Source: Caulobacteraceae bacterium (GTDB lineage Bacteria; Pseudomonadota; Alphaproteobacteria; Caulobacterales; Caulobacteraceae). Taken from it: a stretch of 64,000 bases of DNA. The stretch is taken from NCBI GenBank assembly GCA_947475735.1, contig CANJLQ010000006.1:124001-188000 (forward strand), in the 5' to 3' direction. The position numbers were made by a program, and so were the translations under genes. This document shows positions 1 through 11,412 of the stretch, in pieces (within the stretch, counting starts at the first letter, position 1; each line of letters opens with the position of its first letter). A model generated the notes under the pieces. It saw only the letters and a list, made by a program, of their open reading frames with translations, did no database searches and was not told the DNA's origin.

Positions 1-840
1 CGCCGTCTCTTCGACGCGCAGAAGGCCGGTCACGCCGGGACGCTGGACCCGCTGGCCAGCGGCATCCTGCCGATCGCGCTGGGCGAGGCGACCAAGACCG
101 TCCCCTTCATGATGGAGGCGCAGAAGGTCTATCGCTTTACCATCAACTGGGGCGTCTCGACCGACAGCGTGGACCGCGAGGGCGAGATCATCGGGCGCTC
201 GGACGTTCGGCCGACGGTCGAGGCGGTGCGCGCGGCCCTGCCGGCCCTCGTCGGCGAGATCGACCAGACCCCGCCCCGCTTCAGCGCCATCAAGGTCGAC
301 GGTCAGCGCGCCTACGACCTGGCCCGCGACGGCGCGGACTTCGAGCTGGAAAGTCGCCGGGTGACGATCCACTCCGCCGAGGTCACTGACGCGCCGGACG
401 CGGATCATGTCGAGCTGACCATCGGCACCGGCAAGGGCGTCTACGTCCGGTCGCTGGCGCGGGATCTGGCGGTCATGCTGGGAGCCGAAGGGCATGTCTC
501 GGCCCTGCGCCGCGAGCGGGTGGGGCCATTCTCGACGGAAAACGCCGTCACGCTGGATTTCCTGACCGATCTGGTGCATAGGGACGCCGCCTTTGAGGGT
601 ATACTGCCCATCGCGACCGCCCTGGACGACATCCCGGAGTTGGCCGTGACGGATCAGGACGCCCTCTCGCTTCGGCAGGGACGGCCGATCGTTCTGCTCC
701 CCCGACAGGTTGAAACCCTGAAGAGTCGCCTCACCGGCGGCTCTCGCACTGTTTCCGCCTTTCAGGGACAGACCCTCGTCGCTCTCGGTCAGTTGCGGGC
801 CGGCCGGCTAGAACCCGACCGCGTTTTCAACCTGTCCTGA
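1..840 (+). CDS. truB: tRNA pseudouridine(55) synthase TruB (5' end outside window)
   Basis: TruB isomerises U55 in the T-loop of tRNAs in the cytoplasm. The frame is open from base 1, so the N-terminus is missing. The first visible residues carry the family signature GHAGTLDPLASG, whose Asp (visible residue 16) is the catalytic nucleophile, followed by GEATK. Further on, the GVYVRSLARDL motif is also typical of TruB. 279 residues are visible and family members are about 300, so only the first 25-30 are lost. It lies upstream of rpsO and pnp in the usual infB-rbfA-truB-rpsO-pnp order. A copy of the 40-nt repeat lies between it and rpsO. Confidence 0.95.
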   Translation, partial: RRLFDAQKAGHAGTLDPLASGILPIALGEATKTVPFMMEAQKVYRFTINWGVSTDSVDREGEIIGRSDVRPTVEAVRAALPALVGEIDQTPPRFSAIKVDGQRAYDLARDGADFELESRRVTIHSAEVTDAPDADHVELTIGTGKGVYVRSLARDLAVMLGAEGHVSALRRERVGPFSTENAVTLDFLTDLVHRDAAFEGILPIATALDDIPELAVTDQDALSLRQGRPIVLLPRQVETLKSRLTGGSRTVSAFQGQTLVALGQLRAGRLEPDRVFNLS

Positions 841-873
841 CGTATCCCCGCGGGGACCAGAGGGGCACTTCCG

Positions 874-913
874 GGGCTTAAGCAGCGAGGTGCCGCGCAC
901 CGAGCGTTAGCCC
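874..913 (+). repeat. 40-nt two-stem interspersed repeat, copy A
   Basis: Outer stem GGGCT/AGCCC (extends one more G-C pair), inner stem GGTGC/GCACC around a CGC loop, with the shared pieces TAAGC on the left and GAGCGTT on the right. It ends 17 nt before the rpsO start codon, just upstream of the ribosome-binding site (AAGGAAG). Confidence 0.8.
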
Positions 914-930
914 CCAGAAAGGAAGCTACG

Positions 931-1200
931 ATGTCGATCACTGCTGAACGCAAGCAGGAAGTCATCAATGACAACGCCCGCACTGCGGGTGACACTGGCT
1001 CGGCCGAGGTCCAGGTCGCGATCCTGTCGGAACGCATCGCCAACCTGACCGAGCACTTCAAGACCCACAAGAAGGACAACCACTCGCGCCGCGGCCTGCT
1101 CAAGATGGTCTCGCAGCGTCGTCGCCTTCTGGACCACCTGGTGAAGGTCGATCGGGAGCGTTACACCGCCCTGATCACCAAGCTGAACCTGCGCCGCTAA
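931..1200 (+). CDS. rpsO: 30S ribosomal protein uS15
   Basis: uS15 is a primary binder of 16S rRNA in the 30S platform. The 89-residue product has the normal length and the family core: [17 protein letters not shown] near residues 21-37, then [12 protein letters not shown], and RRRLLDHL near residue 65. The ATG start is preceded by a good Shine-Dalgarno sequence (AAGGAAG). It lies between truB and pnp, and a perfect-stem terminator follows it. In other bacteria S15 represses its own translation by binding the leader; here that leader also contains a copy of the structured 40-nt repeat. Confidence 0.98.
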   Translation: MSITAERKQEVINDNARTAGDTGSAEVQVAILSERIANLTEHFKTHKKDNHSRRGLLKMVSQRRRLLDHLVKVDRERYTALITKLNLRR

Positions 1201-1223
1201 GCGCAGCACGCGGAAACAGTTTC

Positions 1224-1251
1224 GAGGCGCGGGCCATGTCCGCGCCTCTTT
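1224..1251 (+). terminator. Rho-independent terminator after rpsO
   Basis: Perfect 9-bp stem GAGGCGCGG/CCGCGCCTC (1224-1232 with 1240-1248), a 7-nt loop, then TTT. The short U tract suggests partial termination or read-through into pnp. Confidence 0.7.
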
Positions 1252-1269
1252 CCGCATCAAGAGACCGGC

Positions 1270-1291
1270 GCGCAGCGGTTCTGAACTGCGC
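1270..1291 (+). promoter_or_regulatory. Possible hairpin in the pnp leader
   Basis: GCGCAG at 1270-1275 pairs with CTGCGC at 1286-1291 in the 254-nt gap between rpsO and pnp. In enterobacteria the pnp leader holds an RNase III hairpin used in autoregulation. A similar role here is only a guess from position. I see nothing else distinct in this gap apart from the terminator. Confidence 0.3.
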
Positions 1292-1454
1292 AGACGCGAG
1301 GGCCAGACCGGTCCTCTCCTTACGAGCTTTTCGCCATGGGGCGAGGGGCTCCTGGATCGAAGGACTGAACACCCGACGCTCCTGCCCGCTCTTGGGCGCA
1401 CCCACTGATGGGACTCCGCCGGGAATACGCCCGCCGGAACACGAAAGACGAAAC

Positions 1455-3701
1455 ATGTTCGACATCAAACGCAAGACGATCGACTGGGCTGGACGCCCGC
1501 TGACGCTGGAGACGGGCCGCATCGCCCGCCAGGCCGACGGCGCCGTGCTGGCCACCTATGGAGAGACCGTGGTCCTGGCGACCGTCGTCTATGGCCGCGC
1601 GCCCAAGCCGGGCCTGGATTTCTTCCCCCTGACCGTCAACTACCAGGAAAAGACCTTCGCCGCGGGCAAGATCCCGGGTGGCTACTTCAAGCGTGAAGGC
1701 CGGCCCACGGAAAAAGAAACCCTGGTCAGCCGCCTGATCGACCGTCCGATCCGCCCCCTGTTCGTCAAGGGCTTCAAGAACGAGACCCAGGTCGTCATCA
1801 CGGTCCTCCAGCACGACCTGGAGAATGATCCCGACATCGTCGGCATGGTCGCCACCTCCGCCGCCCTGACCCTGTCGGGTGTGCCCTTCATGGGCCCGAT
1901 CGGCGCCGCGCGCGTCGGCTATGTCGACGGCGAGTTCGTTCTGAACCCGACGCTGGACCAGATGCCGGATTCGGCGCTGGACCTGGTCGTCGCCGGCACC
2001 TCGGACGCCCTGATGATGGTCGAGTCCGAAGCCAAGGAGCTGTCCGAGCAGGTCATGCTGGACGCCCTGATGTTCGCCCATCGCGGCATGCAGCCGGTGA
2101 TCGAGGCCATCATCGAAATGGCCGAGCACGCCGCCAAGGATCCGTTCGACTTCACCGCTGAGGATCACTCCGACGTCGTCACCGCCATCCAGTCGCTGGT
2201 CGGCGAGGACATCAAGGCCGCCTACACCCATGTCGGCAAGCATGACCGCCACGAAGCCGTCGGCGCCGCCAAGAAGAAGGCCGCCGCCGCCCTGGTGAAG
2301 ACCGACGAGAACCCCGACGGCGTCGATGCCGCCAAGTTCGGCACGGCCTTCAAGGAGTGCGAGGCCCACGTCCTGCGCCGCGACATCATCGACAACGCCC
2401 ACCGCGTCGATGGCCGTGCGCTCGACAAGGTCCGCGACATCGTCTCGGAAGTCGGCGTCTTCCCGCGCACCCACGGCTCCGCCCTGTTCACCCGCGGCGA
2501 GACCCAGGCCATCGTGGTGGCGACGCTCGGCACCGGCGAGGACGAGCAGTACGTCGACGCCCTATCGGGGACGTACAAGGAGAAGTTCCTGCTGCACTAC
2601 AACTTCCCTCCCTATTCGGTCGGCGAGACCGGTCGGATGGGCGGCGCGGGTCGTCGGGAAATCGGTCACGGCAAGCTGGCCTGGCGGGCGATCCGTCCGA
2701 TGCTGCCGAGCTCGGAAGAGTTCCCCTACACGATCCGCATCGTGTCGGAGATCACCGAGTCGAACGGTTCGTCCTCCATGGCCTCGGTCTGCGGCGCCTC
2801 GCTGGCGCTGATGGACGCGGGCGTGCCCCTGAAGAAGCCCGTCTCGGGCATCGCCATGGGTCTGATCCTGGAGCCGTCGGGCGAGTTCGCCATCCTGTCC
2901 GACATCCTGGGTGACGAAGATCACCTGGGCGACATGGACTTCAAGGTCGCCGGCACGCGTGACGGCATCACCTCGCTGCAGATGGACATCAAGGTCGCCG
3001 GCATCACCGAGGAGATCATGAAGAAGGCCATCGCCCAGGCGTCGGCCGGCCGTCTTCACATCCTCGACGAGATGGACAAGGCCATCGACGGCGCCCGCAC
3101 CGAGCTGGGCGAGTACGCGCCCAAGATCGAGTCGATCAAGGTTCCGGTCGACAAGATCCGCGACATCATCGGCACCGGCGGCAAGATCATCCGCGAGATC
3201 GTCGAAAAGACCGGCGCCAAGATCAACATCGAGGACGACGGCACGGTGAAGATCGCCGCCAGCGACCAGGAGAAGATCGACGCCGCCAAGAACTGGATCA
3301 GCTCGATCGTGTCCGAGCCCGAGCCCGGCATGATCTACTCCGGCAAGGTCGTGAAGGTCGTCGACTTCGGCGCCTTCGTGAACTTCTTCGGGGCCAAGGA
3401 CGGCCTGGTGCACGTGTCCCAGATTGCTCTGGAACGCGTCGCCAACCCGGCCGACGTCCTGTCCGAAGGCCAGGAGGTCAAGGTCAAGTTCCTGGGCTTC
3501 GACGATCGCGGCAAGACCAAGCTGTCGATGAAGGTCGTCGATCAGGCCACGGGCGAGGACCTGACGGACAAGATCAACGCCGAACGCGCCGAACGCGGCG
3601 AGCCCCCCCTGACCGAAGACACCGGCGGCGGCGGCAAGAAGCGTGAAGGCGGCGGAGACCGTGGCGGCGACCGCGGCCGCAGCCGTCCGCGTCGCGACTA
3701 G
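1455..3701 (+). CDS. pnp: Polyribonucleotide nucleotidyltransferase (PNPase)
   Basis: PNPase degrades RNA 3'-to-5' by phosphorolysis and forms the core of the degradosome. The 748-residue product starts [11 protein letters not shown]. It has two RNase PH domains (about residues 10-140 and 320-460) with the helical domain between them, a KH domain with [10 protein letters not shown] near residue 573, and an S1 domain starting near [18 protein letters not shown] at about 625. The last 25 or so residues are Gly/Arg/Lys-rich, an acceptable RNA-binding tail. An in-frame reading continues upstream of this ATG to 1236, but the conserved N-terminus begins here. The rpsO-pnp order is standard. Confidence 0.97.
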   Translation: MFDIKRKTIDWAGRPLTLETGRIARQADGAVLATYGETVVLATVVYGRAPKPGLDFFPLTVNYQEKTFAAGKIPGGYFKREGRPTEKETLVSRLIDRPIRPLFVKGFKNETQVVITVLQHDLENDPDIVGMVATSAALTLSGVPFMGPIGAARVGYVDGEFVLNPTLDQMPDSALDLVVAGTSDALMMVESEAKELSEQVMLDALMFAHRGMQPVIEAIIEMAEHAAKDPFDFTAEDHSDVVTAIQSLVGEDIKAAYTHVGKHDRHEAVGAAKKKAAAALVKTDENPDGVDAAKFGTAFKECEAHVLRRDIIDNAHRVDGRALDKVRDIVSEVGVFPRTHGSALFTRGETQAIVVATLGTGEDEQYVDALSGTYKEKFLLHYNFPPYSVGETGRMGGAGRREIGHGKLAWRAIRPMLPSSEEFPYTIRIVSEITESNGSSSMASVCGASLALMDAGVPLKKPVSGIAMGLILEPSGEFAILSDILGDEDHLGDMDFKVAGTRDGITSLQMDIKVAGITEEIMKKAIAQASAGRLHILDEMDKAIDGARTELGEYAPKIESIKVPVDKIRDIIGTGGKIIREIVEKTGAKINIEDDGTVKIAASDQEKIDAAKNWISSIVSEPEPGMIYSGKVVKVVDFGAFVNFFGAKDGLVHVSQIALERVANPADVLSEGQEVKVKFLGFDDRGKTKLSMKVVDQATGEDLTDKINAERAERGEPPLTEDTGGGGKKREGGGDRGGDRGRSRPRRD

Positions 3702-3728
3702 GGTCCAGCGTCAACGCTGAAATGAACG

Positions 3729-3758
3729 AGGCCCCGCCGTCGCCGGCGGGGCCTTTTT
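3729..3758 (+). terminator. Strong Rho-independent terminator after pnp
   Basis: A 10-bp perfect stem, GGCCCCGCCG (3730-3739) with CGGCGGGGCC (3744-3753), a 4-nt loop and TTTTT immediately after. Confidence 0.92.
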
Positions 3759-3762
3759 CGTT

Positions 3763-3894
3763 TCTCCCTCCCCTTCATGGGGGGGGGACGGCGGAGCGAA
3801 GCGCATCCCGGGTGGGGAAGTGTCGTGCGCATTCGGCTTTCTGACCCCACCCTGACCGCTACGCGATCTTCCCTCCCCATGAAGGGGAGGGAGA
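3763..3894. repeat. Large intergenic inverted repeat (cruciform-like)
   Basis: A perfect 20-nt inverted repeat (3763-3782 against 3875-3894, CCCTCCCC-type arms) encloses an inner 8-nt inverted repeat GGGTGGGG/CCCCACCC (3810-3817 with 3845-3852). It fills the gap between pnp and the convergent lipoprotein gene. Composition resembles the element after dnaK. Confidence 0.75.
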
Positions 3895-3901
3895 GAGGTC
3901 G

Positions 3902-4300
3902 CTAGGCCGCGCACTCCGCCGGCTTTTGCTCACCTGGCCCGTACTGTCCGCACGACCGGTCGATCTCGCCCTGGATCATCTCGCAGGGATTCAGGGCATT
4001 GCAGGGCGGGCGGGTCGCCGGGCTGACGGCGATGCAGCGGGCGACCAGGCGCGCGGACGCGGCCTCGCCAACCTCGTCGCGACAGCTCGCGGGCCCGGCG
4101 ACAGCCGTCCCGGACCGGGGCGGGGCCTCCTCCTGGGGCGGGGCGTCCTCGGGCATCATGGCGGGCGGGGCCGCGACCGGATCGTCGGCCGTGGGGGTCG
4201 CAGGCTCGGTGGCTTTCGAACCGTTTTCCGAGCCGCCACAGGCCGCGAGCGACAGGCCGAGGACGGCGATCAGGACGACAGGCAGACGAACGCGGGGCAT
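3902..4300 (-). CDS. Hypothetical lipoprotein
   Basis: A 132-residue product with a short basic N-terminus, a hydrophobic stretch and a lipobox ending LAAC near residue 21, so it is probably acylated and anchored in the envelope. Residues 25-70 are Pro/Ala/Glu-rich and low in complexity, a likely disordered linker. The C-terminal 60 residues contain five cysteines (as in SCRDEVGE, ARCIAV, PCNAL, PCEM, SCGQYG), which suggests a small disulphide-stabilised domain. I do not recognise the family. It lies 63 nt downstream of rph on the same strand and may share its transcript. Confidence 0.75.
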   Translation of the reverse strand: MPRVRLPVVLIAVLGLSLAACGGSENGSKATEPATPTADDPVAAPPAMMPEDAPPQEEAPPRSGTAVAGPASCRDEVGEAASARLVARCIAVSPATRPPCNALNPCEMIQGEIDRSCGQYGPGEQKPAECAA

Positions 4301-4363
4301 GGGCGGCTCTCCGGACGGTCGAGGCCCGGACGATGCGCCGCTTCGCCGCCGCTGGGAAGCCCG

Positions 4364-5098
4364 CTAGGCCCGCTGGGCGAGCGCGGCCGCGACCGCCTCG
4401 CGCTGCAGGGCGAACAGGTGGCCGCAGCCCAGTTCCGCAAGCTCGAACAGCCGGTCGAACTCGGGGCGGGAAAAGCCGCGCTTCTCGCCGGTCGCCTGGA
4501 TCTCGACGATGGTGCCCGATCCGGTCAGGACGAAGTTTCCGTCCGCCTCGGCATTGGAGTCCTCCTCGTAGTCGAGGTCCAGCACCGGGGTGTCGGCGAA
4601 GACGCCGCACGACACGGCCGCGACCTGATCCAGGATGGGATCGGCGTTCAGCACACCCTCGGCGCGCAGGTAGCCGAGCGCCGAGGCCACCGCGACCCAG
4701 GCCCCGGTGATCGACGCCGTGCGGGTGCCGCCGTCGGCCTGGATGACGTCGCAGTCGACCAGGACCTGACGCTCGCCCAGGGCCTTCAGGTCCACGACGG
4801 CGCGCAGGCTGCGGCCGATCAGCCGCTGGATCTCCTGGGTGCGGCCCGACTGTTTCCCCGCTGCGGCCTCGCGACGGCCGCGCGTATGGGTCGCCCGGGG
4901 CAGCATGCCGTATTCGGCTGTGACCCACCCCTGGCCGGTGTTGCGCATCCAGCCGGGCACCTTCTCCTCGATCGAGGCGGTGACCAGCACCTTGGTGTGG
5001 CCGAAGGAGACCAGGCACGATCCTTCGGCATAGCGGTTGACGCCGGTCTCCAGCGTCACGGAGCGGAGCTGGTCGGGGGTGCGGTCGGAAGGGCGCAT
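4364..5098 (-). CDS. rph: Ribonuclease PH
   Basis: RNase PH trims the 3' ends of tRNA precursors by phosphorolysis. The 244-residue product starts [12 protein letters not shown], close to the usual 238. It contains the single RNase PH domain with [17 protein letters not shown] near residue 25, MLPRATHTR, and the phosphate-binding segment [17 protein letters not shown]. The frame stays open far upstream, but family similarity begins at this ATG, just before the divergent acetyltransferase gene. Location back-to-back with hrcA-grpE is the conserved alphaproteobacterial order. Confidence 0.96.
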   Translation of the reverse strand: MRPSDRTPDQLRSVTLETGVNRYAEGSCLVSFGHTKVLVTASIEEKVPGWMRNTGQGWVTAEYGMLPRATHTRGRREAAAGKQSGRTQEIQRLIGRSLRAVVDLKALGERQVLVDCDVIQADGGTRTASITGAWVAVASALGYLRAEGVLNADPILDQVAAVSCGVFADTPVLDLDYEEDSNAEADGNFVLTGSGTIVEIQATGEKRGFSRPEFDRLFELAELGCGHLFALQREAVAAALAQRA

Positions 5099-5152
5099 GG
5101 AGGCTCTCTTGGCGGGCGTTGCGGATCGGGCCGGGCTGCTTATCCTGAAAGC

Positions 5153-5722
5153 ATGAGCCTGTATGCCCCCGAAGACCGGGCGGCGTCTCCGGACCGCCCG
5201 ACCGTGACGCTGCGACCCGCGACCGTCGCCGACGCGCCTGTCCTGGCGGCCTGGGACCGCGAGCCGCACGTCATCGCCTGCTCCAGCGACGATCCCGACG
5301 CCGAGGTCGCCTTCGGTGGCATCGACTGGCCCGAAGAACTGGCGGTCTCGGCCTGGGACAGCCACTATGTCATCGCCGAGATCGAGGGCGGACCCGTCGG
5401 CGTCATGCAGGTCTGCGACCCCCATACGGAGCCGACCCACTACTGGGGCGAGATCGAGCCGAACCTGCGGGCCATCGACATCTGGATCGGACCGGCGCAC
5501 TGGCTGAATCGCGGGGTCGGCACGGCGATGATGAGCCAGATGATCGACCGCTGCTTCGCCGAACCGACCGTGGAGGCCATCATCATCGACCCCCTGGCGT
5601 CCAACACCGCCGCGATCCGCTTCTACCAGAGGCTGGGCTTCCGGCCCGAAGGGCGGCGGATGTTCGACGGCGATGACTGCCAGATCCACCGCCTGACCCG
5701 GGCGGACTGGGAGGCGCGATGA
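5153..5722 (+). CDS. GNAT acetyltransferase resembling AAC(6') aminoglycoside acetyltransferases
   Basis: A 189-residue GNAT protein. N-terminal [22 protein letters not shown] is typical of the fold. The C-terminal half resembles AAC(6')-Ib: LRAIDIWIG, then the acetyl-CoA loop [13 protein letters not shown] (Q/RxxGxG/A type), then [21 protein letters not shown], which parallels the TDPSPSNLRAIRCYEKAGF block of AAC(6')-Ib. The substrate is not shown by sequence; chromosomal relatives may modify other amines. The start ATG is 54 nt from the divergent rph start. Its stop overlaps the hrcA start (ATGA), so the two are probably cotranscribed, an unusual partner for hrcA. Confidence 0.8.
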   Translation: MSLYAPEDRAASPDRPTVTLRPATVADAPVLAAWDREPHVIACSSDDPDAEVAFGGIDWPEELAVSAWDSHYVIAEIEGGPVGVMQVCDPHTEPTHYWGEIEPNLRAIDIWIGPAHWLNRGVGTAMMSQMIDRCFAEPTVEAIIIDPLASNTAAIRFYQRLGFRPEGRRMFDGDDCQIHRLTRADWEAR

Positions 5723-6807
5723 CCCTGCCCCTCAGTCCCCTGCTGGCCCCCCACTACGCCGGCCTCGCGGCCCTGGATCAGCGGGCGCGCGACATCTTCC
5801 GCAGCGTGGTCGAGACCTATCTGGAGACGGGCGAGCCGGTGGGATCGCGCACCGTGTCGCGCGGCGGGGTCCAGCTGTCGCCGGCGTCTATTCGCAACAC
5901 CATGCAGGACCTGACGCTGGCGGGGCTGCTGGCCGCGCCCCACACCTCGGCGGGGCGGATCCCCACCCATGCGGGTCTGCGCCTGTTCGTCGACGGCCTC
6001 CTGGAGATCGGCGACATCGGCGCGGACGAACGGCGCGAGATCGACGCGCGTCTGGCCGGGCGAGGCCGCGGCTTCGAGGAAGCCCTGAATGAGGCCTCGG
6101 CCCTGTTGAGCGGCCTCGCGGGCGGGGCGGGCATTGTCGCCAGCCCTGTGCGGGACGCGGGCGTCAAACACGTGGAGTTCGTGGCGTTGGGCTCGGGTCA
6201 GGCGCTGGCCGTGCTGGTCGCGGACGACGGCACGGTCGAGAACCGGCTGATGCCCCTGGCGGCGGGGGTCACGCCCTCGACCCTGCAGGAGGCGTCGAAC
6301 TTCCTGAACGCACGTCTGAAGGGCCGCCCCCTGTCGGAGGCCCGCCAGGAGATGCGCGCCGAGGTCGATGCGGCCCGTCGAGAGCTCGACACCGCCGCCG
6401 CCCGGCTGGTCGAGGAAGGCCTGGCCGCCTGGTCCGGCGGGGCGGACCGCGACCGGTCCCTGATCGTGCGCGGGCGAGCCAATCTGCTGAGCGACGCCGG
6501 GGCGGCCGACGATCTTGAGCGGGTCCGGGTCCTGTTCGACGATCTGGAGCAGAAGGAACAGCTGATCGGCCTGCTGGACGGGGTCGGGGCGGCGCAGGGC
6601 GTGCGCATCTTTATCGGGGCCGAGACGCGGCTGTTTTCGCTTTCGGGTTCCGCTGTGGTCGCAGCACCCTATATGACGGGCCGCCAGCGGGTTCTGGGCG
6701 CCATCGGCGTGATCGGACCCGCGCGACTGAACTACGCCCGCATCATCCCGTTGGTGGACTACACCGCCCGGGTGCTGGGGCGCATCCTGGACGGACAAGA
6801 CACGTGA
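5719..6807 (+). CDS. hrcA: Heat-inducible transcription repressor HrcA
   Basis: HrcA represses chaperonin genes by binding CIRCE operators and needs GroEL to stay active. The 362-residue product has an N-terminal winged helix ([27 protein letters not shown]), the [18 protein letters not shown] recognition segment near residues 54-71, and [18 protein letters not shown], the HrcA hallmark. The C-terminal domain includes [24 protein letters not shown]. Start and stop overlap both neighbours by 4 nt (ATGA, GTGA), so acetyltransferase, hrcA and grpE form one translationally coupled unit. I found no CIRCE element in the window. Confidence 0.96.
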   Translation: MTLPLSPLLAPHYAGLAALDQRARDIFRSVVETYLETGEPVGSRTVSRGGVQLSPASIRNTMQDLTLAGLLAAPHTSAGRIPTHAGLRLFVDGLLEIGDIGADERREIDARLAGRGRGFEEALNEASALLSGLAGGAGIVASPVRDAGVKHVEFVALGSGQALAVLVADDGTVENRLMPLAAGVTPSTLQEASNFLNARLKGRPLSEARQEMRAEVDAARRELDTAAARLVEEGLAAWSGGADRDRSLIVRGRANLLSDAGAADDLERVRVLFDDLEQKEQLIGLLDGVGAAQGVRIFIGAETRLFSLSGSAVVAAPYMTGRQRVLGAIGVIGPARLNYARIIPLVDYTARVLGRILDGQDT

Positions 6808-7439
6808 CCGATACGACGAACCCCGACTCCGAACTCTCCGCCCTGGACCAGGCCATCGCCAATGCCGAGGCCGGTCTGGACGCGACGCCCGGCGGCGACG
6901 ACCTGGGGCCGCTGGACGCCATGATCGCCGACCGCGACCTGTGGAAGGACCGCGCCATGCGCGCCGCCGCCGAGGCCGACAACGTCAAGCGCCGGACCGA
7001 GATCCAGATGAACGACGCCCGCGCCTTCGCCATCCAGCGCTTCGCCAAGGACCTGCTGGGCGTCGCCGACAACCTCGAGCGGGCGCTGCAGGCCGCCCCA
7101 AAGAACGCCGACGCCGGCGAGGCCGGGCTGGTGACCGGGCTGGAGCTGACGCAGAAGTCGCTACTGGCGGCCTTCGAGGCCAATGGGCTGAAGCGCGTCG
7201 CGCCCGGTCTGGGCGATCTGTTCGACCCGCACCTGCACCAGGCCATGCTGGAACAGCCCTCGACCGAGGCCCCCGGCGGAACCGTGATCCAGACCATGCA
7301 GGCCGGCTACGAACTGTTCGGCCGCACCGTGCGCCCGGCCATGGTCGTGGTCGCCGCCAAGGGCTCGGGCGCGCAATGCGCGAACCCCTACGGCGCGGCC
7401 CCCTCGGCCGGCGGCGGGGCCTTCGACGGCAAGGCCTAG
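6804..7439 (+). CDS. grpE: Nucleotide exchange factor GrpE
   Basis: GrpE dimers release ADP from DnaK. The 211-residue product begins at a GTG overlapping the hrcA stop. A coiled-coil-prone segment covers residues 45-90, followed by the beta-wing region with [12 protein letters not shown] and [29 protein letters not shown], the family signature near residues 155-185. The Gly/Ala-rich tail is normal. Its stop codon overlaps that of the convergent dienelactone hydrolase gene by 4 nt. Its clients DnaK and DnaJ lie about 2 kb away. Confidence 0.96.
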   Translation: MTDTTNPDSELSALDQAIANAEAGLDATPGGDDLGPLDAMIADRDLWKDRAMRAAAEADNVKRRTEIQMNDARAFAIQRFAKDLLGVADNLERALQAAPKNADAGEAGLVTGLELTQKSLLAAFEANGLKRVAPGLGDLFDPHLHQAMLEQPSTEAPGGTVIQTMQAGYELFGRTVRPAMVVVAAKGSGAQCANPYGAAPSAGGGAFDGKA

Positions 7440-8338
7440 CTCTTCAGCTTCGCCTCGAACAGGGCGATCAGCCGCGCCCAGCCGTCGGCCGCATCGGCCG
7501 GGCGATAGGACGGGCGGTAATCGGCGTGAAAGCCGTGGGGCGCGCCCTCGTACAGCTTTATGCCGCTCTCGGTCTGATCGGCGGCCTGCAGCTCTGCCTG
7601 CATGGCCGCGACCGTGTCGTTGGGAATGCCGCCGTCGGCCGAGCCGTAGTTGCCGATCACGACGCCTTTCAGGTCCGCCGCCAGATCGACGGGATACGGC
7701 CGCCCGGCTTCGATCTGTTCCGGCGTCGCGCCCGGCGAGGGGGCCAGTCGCCCGTACCAGGCCACGCCCGCGTCGATGGCGGCATAGCGGGCGGCGGCCT
7801 GCCACACCACCTTGCCGCCCCAGCAGAAGCCCGTGATCCCGACCTTGTCGGTGTTGGCCCACAGCTGGCCCGAGGCCCATTCCAGCGTCGCCGAGATGTC
7901 GCCCATCACCTGCTCATAGCCCGCCTGGGCCACGATGGCCTGGATGGCGCGCATGTCGGCCAGGGGCGCCGGGTCCTCGGCCCGCACGAAGAAGGCCGGG
8001 GCGATGGCGACATAGCCGGCCTTGGCCAGCCGACGGGCCACATCCAGGATGTAGGCGTGCAGGCCGAAGATCTCGCTGACCACGATCACCACCGGAAACG
8101 GCCCGTCGCCCTGCGGCCGGGCGACATAGGCGGGCAGGTCGAACCCGTCGGGCGCCGGATAGGAGACCATGCCGGTCTCCAGGCCCGCCTCGTCGGTCAC
8201 GATCGGCTGGGCGTCCTGGGCCAGGGCCGCGACCGCATAGCCGGTGAACACCGCCCCCGCCGTCAGCCCCGCCAGGCCCCGCCGCGACAGGTTGAAATCG
8301 GACGGCTCATGGCCCTCGGGGCGGGTCAGGACGGTCAT
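7436..8338 (-). CDS. Dienelactone hydrolase family protein with Tat-type signal
   Basis: A 300-residue alpha/beta hydrolase. Near residue 19 the motif SRRGLAGLTAGAVF followed by a hydrophobic stretch and AALAQ looks like a Tat signal, so export to the periplasm is likely. The catalytic set of this family is visible: Cys nucleophile in GFCWGG, Asp in the following third, and His in GAPHGFH. Substrate unknown; dienelactone hydrolases open lactone rings, but many paralogues act on other esters. The chosen ATG has AAGGAG nine nt upstream; an upstream in-frame TTG lies on that Shine-Dalgarno itself and is rejected. Confidence 0.85.
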   Translation of the reverse strand: MTVLTRPEGHEPSDFNLSRRGLAGLTAGAVFTGYAVAALAQDAQPIVTDEAGLETGMVSYPAPDGFDLPAYVARPQGDGPFPVVIVVSEIFGLHAYILDVARRLAKAGYVAIAPAFFVRAEDPAPLADMRAIQAIVAQAGYEQVMGDISATLEWASGQLWANTDKVGITGFCWGGKVVWQAAARYAAIDAGVAWYGRLAPSPGATPEQIEAGRPYPVDLAADLKGVVIGNYGSADGGIPNDTVAAMQAELQAADQTESGIKLYEGAPHGFHADYRPSYRPADAADGWARLIALFEAKLKS

Positions 8339-8414
8339 GGCGGGGTGCTCCTTCAAGCGGTGGGCCTGACCTTGGAACGGGCGTGATCGCCCGTCGAGTC
8401 ACGCCCCCGCGACC

Positions 8415-9017
8415 TCACGCCGCGCGCCTCAGGGTCAGGTTGATGCGGCCGCCGCCGGGCACCAGGCTGGACGATCCGCCCAGGATACGGTCGATGCCGT
8501 GCCGGGCCAGTCGGGCTGGCCCCGTCAGGGCGCAGACGTCGCCCGACGCCAGCCTCAGCGACCGCGTCGGCCCGCCGGCCGCCGGGCCGATCCGGAACAC
8601 CGCCGTGTCGCCCAGAGAGATCGACAGAACGGGCTGCGTCTGGTCCGCCTCGTCCTTGTCCTGGTGCAGCCCCATGCGGGCGTCGGCGTCGTAGTGGTTG
8701 ACCAGACAGGCGTCGGGCGGCGGCGCGCCCGTCAGATCGGCCCACAGGGTCAGCAGACAGTCGGGGATCGGCGGCCAGGGTCGGCTGGTCTCGGGGTGGG
8801 TGGGCTGATAGCGATAGCCGGCCCGGTCCGACACCCAGCCCAGCGGCCCCAGATTGGTCATCCGCACCGAGAACGGTCGCCCCCCGGGCGTCAGAGGGCG
8901 ATAGGGCGGGGCTTCGGCCATGGCGGCCGTGATCTCGGCCAGCAGCCCGCCCTGCGCCGCGGCATCGAGATGGCCGGGCCAGTAGAGGAAGCCGGGAATG
9001 TCTGGAAACGGGGTCAC
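8415..9017 (-). CDS. alkB: AlkB-type DNA repair dioxygenase
   Basis: AlkB is a cytoplasmic Fe(II)/2-oxoglutarate dioxygenase that removes methyl groups from 1-methyladenine and 3-methylcytosine. The product shows the iron ligands HQD and RHGID, and the 2-oxoglutarate-binding RINLTLR near the C-terminus. It also has the WVSDRAGYRY nucleotide-lid region. The GTG start proposed here (MTPFPDIPGF, 200 residues) sits behind GAGAGGGG and fits the family N-terminus. An ATG at 9080 would add 21 poorly conserved residues and overlap the probable dnaK promoter. The start is uncertain; the function is clear. Confidence 0.88.
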   Translation of the reverse strand: MTPFPDIPGFLYWPGHLDAAAQGGLLAEITAAMAEAPPYRPLTPGGRPFSVRMTNLGPLGWVSDRAGYRYQPTHPETSRPWPPIPDCLLTLWADLTGAPPPDACLVNHYDADARMGLHQDKDEADQTQPVLSISLGDTAVFRIGPAAGGPTRSLRLASGDVCALTGPARLARHGIDRILGGSSSLVPGGGRINLTLRRAA

Positions 9018-9054
9018 GCCCCGCCGTGGCCCCTCTCTGATTCCAGCACAAGCC

Positions 9055-9082
9055 CTTGCGGCGGATCGTGACTTTCCCATAT
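9055..9082 (+). promoter_or_regulatory. Probable sigma-32 (RpoH) promoter of dnaK
   Basis: CTTGCGG at 9055-9061, a 13-nt spacer and TCCCATAT at 9075-9082 match the heat-shock consensus CTTGAAA-N13/14-CCCCATNT well. Transcription would begin near 9090 and leave a leader of about 160 nt before the dnaK start. Confidence 0.65.
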
Positions 9083-9251
9083 GCCGACCAGCCCGAGAGA
9101 CCCCGCCGCAAGTGGGGTTTCCCGGACAGCGGAACCCAACCTGTCGTCCTCGCGCCCCCGCGAGGCGGCGCAAACAAAACGGGGGCGGTCACGCGCGGCG
9201 CTTTCTGATAAGGCCGCCGCATCGCCCGCCAGACGGAGAGACATAAGGCTC

Positions 9252-11150
<1,899 letters not shown>

Positions 11151-11166
11151 GGAAACGCCTCCCTCG

Positions 11167-11287
11167 CGAAGCGGGGGAGGGGGACCGCGAATCGGTGGAG
11201 GGGGCGGACGCGCACACCGTGTCTGGTGGAGCCGCCCCCTCCACCCCCGCGCAAGTGCGCGGCGGTCCCCCTCCCCCGTTCGCTTCG
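11167..11287. repeat. Large intergenic inverted repeat between dnaK and dnaJ
   Basis: Nested perfect inverted repeats: GCGAAGCG-type outer arms (11167-11173 with 11281-11287), a 17-nt arm pair (11172-11188 with 11262-11278) and a 14-nt inner pair (11194-11207 with 11232-11245). The RNA would fold into a long hairpin that could attenuate or protect the dnaK transcript ahead of dnaJ. It takes up most of the 262-nt gap. Confidence 0.8.
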
Positions 11288-11412
11288 CTCCTGGGGAGGA
11301 ATAACTTGCATCATCGCCCCCGGCGCCCATGTCTCTCGGGTCGCCGTTCCGTCTGGTCGCCCGAAAAGAGGCGTGAACGGAATGTCAGGGGTTGGCAGAG
11401 GACCATCGGCGC

